From NCBI RefSeq assembly GCF_000372725.1, contig NW_005199916.1:105791-159758 (forward strand): a DNA stretch of 53,968 bases. Direction: 5' to 3'. This document shows, one piece after another, positions 30,534 through 40,514 of this stretch. Below the pieces are notes generated by a model. It was not told the origin of the DNA. It saw only the letters and a list, made by a program, of their open reading frames with translations, and ran no database searches. Made by a program: the position numbers and the translations under genes. Source of the DNA: Emiliania huxleyi CCMP1516. Lineage: Eukaryota > Haptophyta > Isochrysidales > Noelaerhabdaceae. The first letter of the stretch is position 1. Each line of letters begins with the position of its first letter.

Positions 30534-30616
<83 letters not shown>

Positions 30617-30720
30617 CTCTCTCTCTCTCTCTTCTTCTCCCCCCCCCCCCCTCTCTCCCTCTCCCTCTCTCCCTCTCTCCCCCTCTCTCTCAGACACTCT
30701 AGCACTCAGCGGTCTCTTCT
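30534..30720 (+). repeat. (CT)n microsatellite and C-rich run
   Basis: About 45 nearly perfect CT dinucleotides from 30533 to 30632, then C-homopolymer and CCCTCTCT runs. Confidence 0.95.
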
Positions 30721-30804
30721 CTTCCCTCAGCAGTCTCTTCTCTCGAGTCTATTGCACGAGCGCTAGGGCTAGCGCCTGCGCAGTTGTGCGGCTGGCTGGC
30801 TCCC

Positions 30805-30960
30805 GGACTGGCGCGTTTGACAGTGTCCGCGACATGTCCGTGACGTGTCCGAGACATGTCCCGTAGGTGTGTCAGCTCGCGCGGCGCGTTTGACAGTGTC
30901 TGCGACACGTCCGTGACGTGTCTGAGACATGTCCCGTAGGTGTGTGAGCTCGCGCGGCGC
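30805..30960 (+). repeat. Tandem duplication, two units of about 75 bp
   Basis: Two adjacent copies of GCGTTTGACAGTGTC through GAGCTCGCGCGGC. Each contains 11-mers of the kind GACATGTCCGN, a word that recurs in an intron at about 42309-42342. Confidence 0.85.
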
Positions 30961-31743
30961 GTTGGCGCGCTATGCGGGCCCGCCGCGCCCTACGCGGGCG
31001 GCGAGCCGACGTGCGTGCCGCAGTCATAGGCAGCGCTGGCGAAGCGAGGAGGTCGGCGCAGGCCCCCAGATGCGGTCACAGCGAGAGAAGCGAGACAGCA
31101 GATGCTGTCGGAAGGGTGAGGAGCAGCCTGCCGTCGAGTGGCGCGCCGCACAAGCCCGCCGTCGGCGGCCCGGTTCGAGAGCAGGTAGTCGTGGTAGTAT
31201 TGAGCGCGCAATCGCGCCCGAGCCGGCCCGCCCTGGCCCTGCAGACCCTCCCAGAAAGTTGGCGATGCTCTACAGCATGCCCAGAGCATACCGGACAGGC
31301 TCCCGTCGAGCGACGAGCTATGCTGGCTCGCCGCCGGCGGCGAGCTCGAAGACCCGCGCCGAGCCTCGCCGAGCCTGGCGGGCCCACCCACACGCCCGCG
31401 GCCGCAGGCAAGCAAGGCGAGCTTGCTGGCGTCTTTGCCAAGCGCCAGCATGCCAAAAGACACCTCGCAGCGCGCGAGACGTGCCGAGACCGATACGCCC
31501 TGGCGCCGCGCGAGCGTCCGGTGGGCTCCCGCACCAAGCGCGCGGCCGCCGCGCGCATTCGCGGCGGCAGCGGCCGGGGGCGGAGCGCGCGCATAGACAG
31601 TTGTTATCTACCCTTATAAGTCTCTCGTGTCCGCGCCGACGCTCTTTTAACGTAGAACGTAAAAGCTGAACACTCGAGAACACCGCCCGCCGACGATCGA
31701 TCAGTCCACAATCGTCGGCCCGCAGCGACCCGCAGCGCTATAC
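30961..31743. other. Spacer, no supported gene
   Basis: GC-rich and open in several frames without recognisable motifs. The end (31608-31642) carries the CTTATAAGTCTCTCGTGTC repeat shared with about 14717. Confidence 0.4.
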
Positions 31744-32440
31744 ATGGATGCCGCCGCCCCCCCGGCCCCTACGGCCGACGCGCCGATGCACGACCGGCCT
31801 CCGTCGGACGGCTCTCCGGCCTCTCCGGCCGCTGCCGCCCGCGTTGCTGCAGATCCAGTCCCTCTCACGCTCAGCGATACCCGCACAACCTACGACAACT
31901 TTGAGGTCGCCGGCTTTGGCCAGGTGCAGCCACCACCTGCTTGCCTCCATGTTCACGCTTCGCGCCCCTCCCCCCCCTCTGACGCCGCCGTATGACCTTA
32001 GGTGAGGGGCACGACTACCCGCCTGGAAGGCGCTCTCATCAGCAAGTCACCCAGGCACCAACTCCTGGGCGTTTACGCTTGACTACGAAACCATGCAGTG
32101 GATGCAGCTCGATCAAAACGGCGACGCCAACAGCTGGCCCCTGGGCGAGTTCCTTGCGCTCAGGATGAGGTGCGAGCCATGATGCTCGACTATCAGCGTG
32201 CACCAAGTCGCTCACATTCCGTGAGTTCGTCAACGGGCCGAACTCTCCAAGTCGACGGCGATCTCGAACTCTGACAACTGGACCGGTGCACCAGCCGCGG
32301 AGGACGATGGCTCCCTCGACGACATCCCTTCATCGACGGACGCCTTCACCGCCGCCGGCCCTGGGTCATCCAGCGCGGCCTCCGACGGCCTGCACGTGAT
32401 CGAGGTACAGAAACGGTGGCTGCCGCAGCTCACACCCTAA
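31744..32440 (+). CDS. Putative multi-exon gene, unrecognised
   Basis: ATG 31744 opens an acidic/Ala-rich segment (PLTLSDTRTTYDNFEVAGFG) ending at a CCAG|GTGCAG donor-like site (about 31921). Protein-like pieces follow in other frames: WAFTLDYETMQWMQLDQNGD and SWPLGEFLALR (about 32050-32165), DEVRAMMLDYQR (about 32165-32200), KSLTFREFVNGP, and GSLDDIPSSTDAFTAAGPGS up to a stop near 32440. Candidate AG acceptors lie before each piece but I could not settle the joins. It may be a real gene with several short introns or a decayed one. No family recognised. Confidence 0.35.
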
Positions 32441-33244
32441 TCTATCTGCCTTAGGCACGGAGCCAACGGAGCCATCGCGCATGCCCGCATCGCGTGCGGC
32501 TCCGAGGTCTCCCGCCGAGACCGGCTCGGCGCGGCGCGTGGCCGCACGCCGCCGTCGAAAAGGCGATAGGAGAGGGGAGAGCGCCGGCCACATCGAGCGA
32601 GCGCTGACGTGTAAGGTGTCTGCGCTGCTCCGGTGTGTGTGGGATTATGCCTCCCCCCATCTGTGCGGCGAGGTGTTTGCGGTGGGTGCGATGGCCGATC
32701 GTGCGCGATAGCCTCCTATTGTGCGTGGTGTGTCGGTGTGTCGGTCGTCCGGAGCGTGTGGCGGCGCCGTTGCATGCAGCGACTCTGCTCACGTGCCAGC
32801 TGCCACGACTGAGCTTTGACTGACTTATGAGTGCTGATGGATGATCTCCGACAACCCAAAACCAAAATGAAAATGCGGAGTGGCCCCACTTTGGCGTGCA
32901 GATCCTGCGTCTCTCACTGCCCGCGAACAACAGAGGCGGGGGCCGCCGCAGGTCCCCCACTAGTGGCGCTATATCGCGCTGTGGTCGCGGCGGAAAGAAT
33001 TCGCCCCCCTCCCGGGGCGATTTTTCCGCGACTCGCAAAAGCCTCGCTGCCGCCGCTGGTGACGCCGCGGCCCCACGCACCCCACACAAAGAGGGCGGAA
33101 ACTCCCTCGCGCCTGCAGAGAGCGCGCGGCCGCCGCCGCCGCCGCTTCTAGCCGCCTCTCTCGTGCTCTCCGTCTCCCGACCCCAGCCCCACCCCGCTTT
33201 CCCTCGCTCCCTCTGAGCGCGCCCCGCTGTGTTGCAAGGTTGCC
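32441..33244. other. Spacer, nothing recognised
   Basis: Contains GC-rich inverted patches such as CGCCCCCCTCCCGGGGCG (about 33002-33020). Likely includes the promoter of the gene at 33245. Confidence 0.35.
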
Positions 33245-34672
33245 ATGACGCTGCAGCGCTTGCACTCGAACGGGAACTACCCGTCGGTGGCCTCTCTCGC
33301 GAGCGCCCAGCGCGCCGCGCTCGTCGCGCCGCTCGTCGCCCTCGGCGCTGTGGGCCTCTCGCTCGGCGCTGCGTGGGCGTGGCAGGCCAAGCAGCAGATG
33401 CCGCTGCTCGACGATCGCGCCGAGGAAGAGGGCGCGGAGGGGGAGGGGGCGTGCGTGGATCTGCCGGCGGCCACCAAGCCGGCGGCGCGACGCCGCCACA
33501 AGCGGCAGAAGGGGCGCTCTGCCGACGCCAAGGCGGTTGCGGCGGCGCAGCGCGGCAAGGCCTCCTCCGCAGAGGAGGGGTCGGAGGCGGGGAGCGAGGG
33601 GGCGACCGGCAAGGCGTACGGCAAGGGGTCGGCGGACGGCGTCGAGCGTGCCGACTCCGACACCGCCTCGACGCACGAGCCGGCCGCCGAGGCTGCGGCG
33701 CTTGCCCCTCCGGGGGATGCGGACGACGCCGCCGACGACGCTGCCGCCGACGACGCGGCAGCCGACGACAGCGCGGCCGATGTCGAGGTTGCGCCGATGC
33801 CGGCCAGTGAGCCGGAGCTGTGGACGACCAGCATGCCCGCCTCACCCCCCGCCGCCTGGAGCGAGGATGCCGCCAGCCCGGGTGGCTGGAACGTCGTTGA
33901 GCGGCGACGCGCGCGCACCCGGCGGCCTTCCCCGGAGCCCGACGCGGCGAGCGGCGCCGGGGAGGGCCCTGTCGCGGCGGCGGAAGCTGCTGCTGCGGGC
34001 GCAACGTCGGACGCCGGCCTGGCTGTGCTCTCCCCGGAGCCGCTGCCTGAGCCAGAGGCCGACGACGACGCCGGCGCTTCTGCTTCCGCGGCCGCTGCGG
34101 CGGTCGCGGCTGTCGGGGCGGCCTCCTCTCCCGACGGCGAGAAGAAGCGGCGGAGACGCAAGAAGAAGGCAAAGGGGGAGGAGCAGCAGCCCAAGGGGGA
34201 CGGGGCCGACGGGGCGGGCTCGGATGACCAGGCCGGCGCCCCCAGCGCGTGGAGTGTCAGCGTCTCGTCTGACGAGACGCTGCCCCCGCTGCCGTGGTCC
34301 AACGCCGCTGCCGCCGCCGCCGACGACGCCGCCTCAACAGAGGCGGCGGTGGCGGCGGCCACCGCCGAGGCGGAGCTGTCGGCAGAGGAGGCCATCCCCC
34401 CCGTCGCAACGATGGAGGTTGGCGCTTGGGGGGCCCGACCAAGGGGAAGCGGCCCCGGCAAAGACGGTGCCGCGCGCCCCCTCCCCCCCCGACCCGGGGC
34501 CGTGCCCCCCCCCCCCCCCACACACACACCCACCACCCCCACCCACCCACCCGCCCACACCTCCCCGACCCGCACCGCTCCTTCACTAGGCGGCTGGGCC
34601 ACCGTGACGCGGCGGCGGGGCGGCAAGCGGCGCGAGGAGCGGGCTTCCGGCCCCGTTGCGGGCGGCGCGTGA
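33245..34672 (+). CDS. Single-pass membrane protein with long low-complexity charged tail
   Basis: ATG 33245 starts a 475-residue single-exon frame. A membrane segment lies at residues about 24-50 (LVAPLVALGAVGLSLGAAWA). The rest is Ala/Asp/Glu-rich with basic clusters (KKRRRRKKKAKG) and two related motifs, GGWNVVERRRARTRR (about residue 218) and GGWATVTRRRGGKRREER near the C-terminus, plus WSVSVSSDETLPPLPW. An N-terminal anchor, a charged disordered tail and Trp-containing basic motifs give an overall plan like some ER-membrane RNA-associated proteins. I do not claim homology. The Pro/Thr/His stretch at about 34480-34570 is a simple-sequence expansion. Confidence 0.6.
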   Translation: MTLQRLHSNGNYPSVASLASAQRAALVAPLVALGAVGLSLGAAWAWQAKQQMPLLDDRAEEEGAEGEGACVDLPAATKPAARRRHKRQKGRSADAKAVAAAQRGKASSAEEGSEAGSEGATGKAYGKGSADGVERADSDTASTHEPAAEAAALAPPGDADDAADDAAADDAAADDSAADVEVAPMPASEPELWTTSMPASPPAAWSEDAASPGGWNVVERRRARTRRPSPEPDAASGAGEGPVAAAEAAAAGATSDAGLAVLSPEPLPEPEADDDAGASASAAAAAVAAVGAASSPDGEKKRRRRKKKAKGEEQQPKGDGADGAGSDDQAGAPSAWSVSVSSDETLPPLPWSNAAAAAADDAASTEAAVAAATAEAELSAEEAIPPVATMEVGAWGARPRGSGPGKDGAARPLPPRPGAVPPPPPTHTPTTPTHPPAHTSPTRTAPSLGGWATVTRRRGGKRREERASGPVAGGA

Positions 34673-35212
34673 GGGCCGCGCCGCCAGCTCGCTCCACCCG
34701 CGCCCTGGCGTAGAGCAGACCAGCCGCGCCGGGGCTGGTGCGGGTTGGGGGGAGGACGCCTGACGGGGCCGTCCGGCGGCTCTTGTGTTTTGCGGCCGCC
34801 TTCACTGTGTCGGTGAGCTGGGGCTTGCCCGCCACTGCTGTGCTTAGATGCACCGAGGGACAGAGGAGAGGAGGTGCGTGATGGAGGGTGTTGTGAGGAG
34901 GGGAGGGGGGGAGTGTGGTGTGCGTGTCTGTCGCCGCTGTGATGTGCATGCGGGATGCGAGAGATGCGAGATCGAGAGAGATGATGGCCTCCGCCGCCGT
35001 ACGTGTCGCCGCGCCGCTCGGCTGTGCGCGCACTCGAGTGTTGGTGTTGGGTTGTCCCGGCAGTCTCACACCGCGAGTGACGCGCACTGTCTTAGTTCTG
35101 GTTCGCTTGCTTTTGTCTGTCAGTTGAGGTGTTGGCTGAAGTAAGTCGTCTGTGGGTCGTTTGCTTCAATCGTTCTCGAAATAAGTGTGGTCAATTCAGT
35201 ATTCACCCTCCA
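34673..35212. other. Spacer, nothing recognised
   Basis: GT-rich sequence with short direct repeats. No gene or element seen. Confidence 0.35.
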
Positions 35213-36086
35213 GGCCGACGTTTTTTTATCTCTGGGTCAGTGGGGGGCCGAGCCACCTCGGGGTGGCGGGCGGGCGGGCGTTTTGAAAAACAGAAAACAG
35301 AAAACAGAGGGGGGCCAGGGCCCCCACTACGATTAGACACAAGCACCTGGCTCCTGGGACAAAGCGAGCAGCAGCAGCAAGCAGTTCAGCGGAGAGGGGG
35401 GGGGGGGAGGAGCCGAGGGGGTGACGTCCCGACACGGCAGGTTGGAGCTGACCCAGGGAGAGAGAGAGAACAGCGATGGCAGCCCCCAATGACTGTAGAC
35501 AGAAATGACGAGCCGACAGCGATGCAGCGGCAGCGAAAGCGGCGAGGAGGGCCCGCTGCAGAGCTCCGCTGGGCGGCAGCAGAGACATCGGCGGGGGGAC
35601 GGGGGAGCACGCGGGACACGTCGGCATAGGAGCCAGGGGTGTGTGGGCTGGGCCTGCATCATGAATGGGCCTGATAGCGACGGCGGCGACGTAGGCGAGA
35701 CGGCGGCGAGGGTGGCGACGGCCACGATGAAGCTGGCTTGACGAAATGGATGACGCCATCGCGCAACAATAGACATCCCCTCGATGTCGTCGTCCTTGCC
35801 GGAAGGGGCAGCGCACGCGCCTCTGAAGATCGAGGCGCGTGGCTCAAAGCCGGCGCTGCGCGGGTTCGTGCCCATCCGACTATTGTCTACTTTTCCATTT
35901 TTTTGGATGCCGTGGTCGTGGGGGTCACTCACGACCCGCCGCACGAAGTAGGCGGCGCGCAGCGCCGCTCTCGCAGGCTGTTTTTGTCGGTTCTACATTT
36001 TGTTTTTGTTTTCAGTCTAGGGGGCCCGACCCCCTCAGAGGCGGCGGGCGGGCGCCCACTGACCCAGAGATCAAAAACGCTCGGCC
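35213..36086. mobile_element. Inverted-repeat element, about 0.87 kb
   Basis: Left end GGCCGACGTTTTTTTATCTC then TGGGTCAGTGGG (35213-35244); the right end is its inverted copy (36050-36086). Both ends also carry a GC-rich GGCGGGCGGGCG block. The interior has ORFs in both strands without recognisable domains. Termini match over about 28 of 32 bases. No transposase seen; non-autonomous if real. Confidence 0.5.
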
Positions 36087-36702
36087 CCACACACCACACC
36101 CCGTAATGGGGTGGTGCTGTGCGACTCCACGAGAGCTGTGCCCTGTGCGACACACAAATAACAAAACCAAAATCTGTGAAATGTGAAACTGTTTGCGGCG
36201 GGCAGGCATCTCTTCATCTCTCCCAACACCCAAGGCCACACGCCCCACACAACTCGCAAGCGGCTGTGGCGCTCTCGGGGATCTCGCGATATCTGCGTCC
36301 TTCGGTTGAGACCGACGCGTCCCCTGTCCTCCAGCCTGCGGCTCACCTGCCTCACTTTGCCCCGCGCATGCGCATCTCGCCGTCTAGCGCCGCGCCGCTC
36401 GCCGCGATCGGACGCCCCTTGAGCCCGGCGCTCCTCTCCACCTTCGCCGGGTAGCGACAGCCGAGGTGACGGCTGTTGGCCCAGACCATCGAGAGGGCCG
36501 CCTAGGAAAGGTCAGGTCAGGTAACCTTCCTTCCACAAGGGAGCGGGGGGGCGGGGGGGGGGGGGGGGGGGGGGAACCCTCGAAACTCGACGTTTAAAAA
36601 AAAGGGGCCCCCCGGAATTAAAGGGCCAAACCCCCGTCCCCCTGGGTGAGCGGGGGTTAGGGAGAATGGGTTGGGGATTAGGGTTAGGGTTAGTATTGCG
36701 GG
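36087..36702. other. Spacer with low-quality-looking sequence and telomere-like repeat
   Basis: 36087-36540 holds nothing I recognise. From about 36546 there is a G homopolymer of more than 20, then runs of repeated letters (TTTAAAAAAAAGGGGCCCCC, CCGGAATTAAAGGGCC) that look like read-end stutter. They end at the TTAGGG-like tract. Confidence 0.6.
36653..36694 (+). repeat. Interstitial telomere-like repeat (TTAGGG on + strand)
   Basis: GGGTTAGGGAGAATGGGTTG then GGGATTAGGGTTAGGGTTAG: about four TTAGGG-type units with degenerate ones. Polarity is opposite to the tract at 6712-6749. Confidence 0.8.
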
Positions 36703-38057
36703 TCAGTGTAATCGTGTTTGAGGTGTGTATATGCCAGAGTGTGAGGGTGTGTGCGTGTGTGTGTGTCCATGTGTGTGTGGTGGGTGTGTGGGGGGGTGCG
36801 CCTGCTGCATGGCCGCCCGCTCGTCACCGGCTGGCGGCGGGCCGAATCGGCGGTGCACCCACCGAGCGCGCTCCGCAAAGGCTGACTCCGTCTCGCTCGG
36901 CTGGAGCGTCACGAAGGGGTGGGGCGGCGGCGGAGAGAGCGAGGCGGGCGTGCCAACCAGCCGCACGGAGTCGATCTCGCTCCTACTCATAGGCCCATCT
37001 CGTGTGAGTCGACTCATTGTGTGAATCGCCGCACGGAGGCGGGGGCTCGCTCCAAAAGGCGTCGGACCAGCCTGTCGTGTCGAGCACCTGTTCACAGCAA
37101 TGGGTGTGAAGAGACGCTGTTCACAGCCTGTCGTGTCGAGGACCTTCCCAGCGCGCGCGGGAGGGAGGTGTGGGGTGGGGTGGGGTGGGGTGGAGGGGTT
37201 AGAAGGGGGCGGGAGGGGTGGCGAGTCGTGTGCGGGTGCGGGGCAACCACCGGGGGACAGGGTGTCGTGGCGGTGGCGGTGTGTGCGTGGCGAGTGTGGC
37301 AGTGGCGGTGTGGGGGGGGAGGGTGGCGGTGGCGGTGCGTGGCGAGTGTGGCAGCGGCGGTGTGTGCGGCGAGGGTGGCGGTGGCGGTGCGTGCGTGGCG
37401 AGTGTGGCGGCGGAGACGGAAACTGACCAGCTCAATCGCGCGGACGGGAAGCGTGCCGGGAGAGACCTTGAGCTCGAGCGCGTCGCTCGGCTGCCGGTGT
37501 GGGTCGGTGTTGTACCTCTCTCCCCGCCAGATGGTCGCCCAGTCCGACGCCTCGCCGCCCTCACCGCCGACCTCGGTCGCCGCGCGAACCTCGACGAGGG
37601 AGCCCGGGTTGAAGGACTGGTACACGGTGACCGAGGAGGGCTCCACGGCGGTGCGGAAGAGCAGCCGCACCCACTCGCGGTCCTCCCCCTCGCGAGGGAC
37701 GGGCGACCACGCTCGGACGCTGGAGCCAGCCTTGGGATACACGGCCGGGCGGCCGAGCAGCTGCCGCGCGGAGTTGTCGCTGCTCGAGAACTCGGAGCTC
37801 ACCCCGACGACGCCCGTCGGATACTGCTCGATCGGCCGCGAGGCCGAAGCTGCAGGCGCGCGTGAGGGAGCTGCAGCAGGCGGCGCGGAAGCCTTGCTCG
37901 AGGCGGCAGCCTTGCTCGAGGCTGAGCCCAGCGCGACCTTGGCAAGCTGCTTGGCGGCCGCGTCGGGTGTCGTGCGCGCCTTTGGTTTGGCACCGAGCGG
38001 GCGGCTGAAGGAGGGCTTGGGCAGCGCCGACGGCGACGGCGGAGAGGGAGTGCTCAT
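36703..38057 (-). CDS. Discoidin-like (galactose-binding fold) domain protein
   Basis: ATG 38057 (MSTPSPPSPSALPKPSFSRP); the longer frame starts at GTG. An Ala/Pro-rich N-terminal half of about 75 residues is followed by a beta-sandwich-like domain: VYPKAGSSVRAWSPVPREGE, DREWVRLLFRTAVEPSSVTV, YQSFNPGSLVEVRAA, WATIWRGE. The pattern W-x-x-L/V-F-x-x-P-V-x-x-V-x-V-Y-x-x-x-NPG is that of discoidin-like domains such as in FBXL4. A GT-AG intron 37427-36976 (452 bp, GTGGCGGTG-type minisatellite) joins VRAIEL to IDSVRLVGTPAS in frame. The tail ends in a His/Thr simple-sequence stretch at 36703. Ligand and location unknown. Confidence 0.65.
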
Positions 38058-38244
38058 ATACACACCCGTAATATGGCCGCGCGAGAATAAAAAATAAACT
38101 GGGCGTTGCCCGCAACCCGATCCCGATCATCCGGCCCGCTGGGTGCGCTTCTCAGCTCCCCGGCCCTGGATGTGAGGCTGCCGACAACTGCTCCAAGTAG
38201 CTGTTAAAATCCGGATCGCGGCAGAGTATTGGTGCAGAGCTCGT
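38058..38244. other. Short spacer with dispersed repeat
   Basis: About 38141-38205 matches the dispersed motif of 10484-10553 (GCGCTTCTCAGCTCCCCGG...CTGCTCCAAG). Confidence 0.5.
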
Positions 38245-38785
38245 CTAGGAATTCACCTCCATCGCGTTCGCCGTCTGCGAGTTGAGCTTCGCCACCTTCG
38301 CCTTCTTCTCCCGCGCCGCCGCCGCCTCCCGGTCCTCGCGGCGGTCCGCCAGCGGGTTGTCGCCGGCGTCGGCAACCACGATCATGGCCGTGACGGCCTC
38401 GCCTGCCATCTTCGATTCTCGGTCGATCGCGCGTCCCAAAAGTCGCCAAAAGTCGCCAAACGTGGCGGCTCGCAATCACCCGCCCGCCGTCCCGGCGGTC
38501 CCGCAGCTCGCGCGAATCTCCCTCTTAACCCACCTCTAACATCACAATAGGGAATTCCTACCCGCGCACCTGCCCAGCGAGGAGCTCGACGCCGCTCCTG
38601 GCAGGCGAGGCAGGGATCTCGGCGACGTTGGAGAGCGGGCGCACGATGTCGTGGGCGACGCCCGTCCGCAGCTGACACGTCGTGGTGACGATGATGGCGA
38701 GGAGCATCACGGTGGAGAGGAGCGTCCCGGCGCTGCTTGGGCTCGGTCGAGTTAGCGGTCTGGGCATGGGCATGGGCAGGGACAT
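38245..38785 (-). CDS. Small single-pass membrane protein (2 exons)
   Basis: Exon 1 38785-38570 from ATG: a Pro-rich start (MSLPMPMPRPLTRPSPSS), a membrane segment (LLSTVMLLAIIVTTTCQL), then HDIVRPLSNVAEIPASPARS. A GT-AG intron 38569-38410 joins LLAGQ to MAGEAVTAMIVVADAGDNPL. Exon 2 ends in a Lys/Glu-rich tail (REDREAAAAREKKAKVAKLN) at 38245; 126 residues. Its 5' end lies exactly at the border of an inverted-repeat element (38787-39667), so the true N-terminus or promoter may have been displaced. No family recognised. Confidence 0.45.
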
Positions 38786-38786
38786 G

Positions 38787-39667
38787 CTGAGGGAGGGTGT
38801 AGAGGATGTAGAGTGTAGAGCGCTGTAGAGCTGTAGAGATGTAGAGCGCTCTGGAGCGCTGTAGAGCTGTAGAGCTCTACATCGGCTGCGTGACGAGGCG
38901 GGTGCGTTGTAGAGCGATGTAGAGCGCGATTTTGCTGTAGAGTTTGTTGTAGAGGCTCTACAGCCAAACCGCCGGGAAGGCAGTGACTCAAAGAGGTCGA
39001 GTCGCACTAATGGGGTGTCTCCGAGCTTACTGGAGCTCTGATGGACGGCCCTGACTATCACTGACACACAGAGACGGTCACTCTGACGGCACACAACACC
39101 CTATAACTGCGTCATGACCAGCCTGCCATGCGTCGCCGGTGCCGCATTCGTCGCTGTGCTTCTTTAGCAGGCGGTGGACTATCGGCTGCGAGGACGGTCG
39201 CATTTGCGCGAGGCGAGGCGAGCATTCAGACGCGTTGCATGCGCCATGACTCGCGCCAGCGCGTGCGGGAGCTCCTGGCTGAGCGTTGAGTCCAGGCGAG
39301 TTGCGCTGGCCACGATCGCTACGCCAAGCCGAGCTGACGCGCCGAGGCGCCGGCCAGTCGCAGCCGTGAGGCATGCCACAGCAGCAGAGGCACCTGCCAC
39401 CCATTGGGCGGGCAGACAGAAGGCCAGGGCAGCACTGGTAAGTGCAACGCGCCTCATGTCGGAGAGCGACCGTGCCTCGTTCGCCGCTTATGATGTAGAG
39501 TTTGTTGTAGAGATTTCACGTTGTAGAGCGCCTCTACATCGCTCTACAACGCACCCGCCTCGTCACGCGGTGGATGTAGAGCTCTACAGCTCTACAGCAC
39601 TCTCCAGCTCTACAGCTCTACAGCTCTACAGCGCTCTACACTCTACATCCTCTACACCCTCCCTCAG
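38787..39667. mobile_element. Long inverted-repeat element with TGTAGAGC repeats
   Basis: Arms of about 180 bp (38787-38966 and 39487-39667) are inverted copies. Each begins CTGAGGGAGGGTGTAGAGG and is made largely of TGTAGAG(C/A) units that are partly palindromic (GTAGAGCTCTAC). The 520-bp centre has no recognisable transposase. Fold-back type, non-autonomous element. Confidence 0.75.
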
Positions 39668-39726
39668 GGGACATGACGATTTTTTTCTTTATCAGGCGGG
39701 CAAAGAATTTCTTTAGGGCCTGCCCT

Positions 39727-40512
39727 GGATTCGGTACTTCAGCTTGGTATAGTATCATCGTATTGCAGATCATACCCCAGGGCTATACCCTGATACCCTC
39801 TTGAGAGGACCCGCATTGGGACCCTAGAGGATAGGCTGATACCCTGGGTGGGTTACCGTTCACACCGGACACGACCCCCCTCTTCACACCTCTTCGCGCG
39901 CTGCGCGCGCGCCAAGACAGACAAACGCGCTCGAGTGAGCGTCGCGACTTGGGCTGGAGCAGGTAGTCCCCGACCGCACCGAGACCGAGGGTGAGGACGA
40001 GGAGCACGTTGACTCGCAGGACCTAAAATCTCTTCGTGCGGCGGAGGCGCAGTGTGAGGATCTCGAGGTACCCTTAGATGTGGTGGATATGGAGGAGAGC
40101 GCAGCTGCAGAGGAAGAAGCAATGATGCAGGCACAAGCGCAAGCAGCCGCGCTTATCGACACGCTGCAGGGTGATATGCACACATGCGGGCGCTGCCAGG
40201 AAATCGTTCTCGAAGTCAACATGGCACCGGCAACATCCGGTGAATTCCGAAACAGCTGGCTTTGCCGAAACGAGGAGGCGTGCATTGCGCGCGCAACAGC
40301 TGGTGGGCGTAAAGAGTTTGAATGATACCGGGGCGGACCGTGCGGGAGGGCTCGGTCCTTTGGTGCGAGGTGTGAATTGTCGCTTCGCTGCGCGGCCGCC
40401 GATGATACCTTGATACCCAGCCGAGATAAGTCCCCACAGAGGCCTAGAGCATACCTTGATACCCCCTCGAGAACAATACGATGATACTATACCAAGCTGA
40501 AGTACCGAATCC
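39727..40512. mobile_element. DNA-transposon-like element with perfect 39-bp terminal inverted repeats
   Basis: GGATTCGGTACTTCAGCTTG through ATCATCGTATTG at 39727-39765 is exactly repeated in inverted orientation at 40474-40512. Subterminal GATACCCTGATACCC-type repeats occur at both ends. The 786-bp element holds a short coding-like frame (separate entry). No clear target-site duplication was identified. Confidence 0.85.
40080..40325 (+). CDS. Short frame inside the 39-bp-TIR element, CxxC-containing
   Basis: The frame (first codon GTG; M at 40089) reads MEESAAAEEEAMMQAQAQAA, then GDMHTCGRCQEIVLEVNMAP and NSWLCRNEEACIARATAGGR. C-x-x-C plus C-x(5)-C suggests one zinc-binding knuckle. About 78 residues, too short for a transposase. 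It could be the remnant C-terminus of one, or an exon captured by the element. The frame is open for some distance 5'. Confidence 0.4.
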   Translation: MVDMEESAAAEEEAMMQAQAQAAALIDTLQGDMHTCGRCQEIVLEVNMAPATSGEFRNSWLCRNEEACIARATAGGRKEFE

Positions 40513-40514
40513 TG

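Noticed and set aside
30534..30632. (CT)n tract as a promoter GAGA-type element
   Set aside because: No gene start nearby and the run is simply a perfect microsatellite; no support for regulation.
32451..34172. 573-codon minus-strand ORF
   Set aside because: Arg/Pro-rich antisense shadow of the Ala-rich gene at 33245-34672, typical of GC-rich DNA.
35790..35885. tRNA-like segment (ACGCGCCTC..GAGGCGCGT stem followed by GCGGGTTCGTGCCC)
   Set aside because: A strong stem and a TTCG-type loop are present. The anticodon-arm loop length and T-stem pairing are wrong, and no acceptor stem could be built on either strand.
40080..40325. The CxxC frame as a transposase
   Set aside because: Too short and without a DDE-type catalytic triad; kept only as a short frame inside the element.
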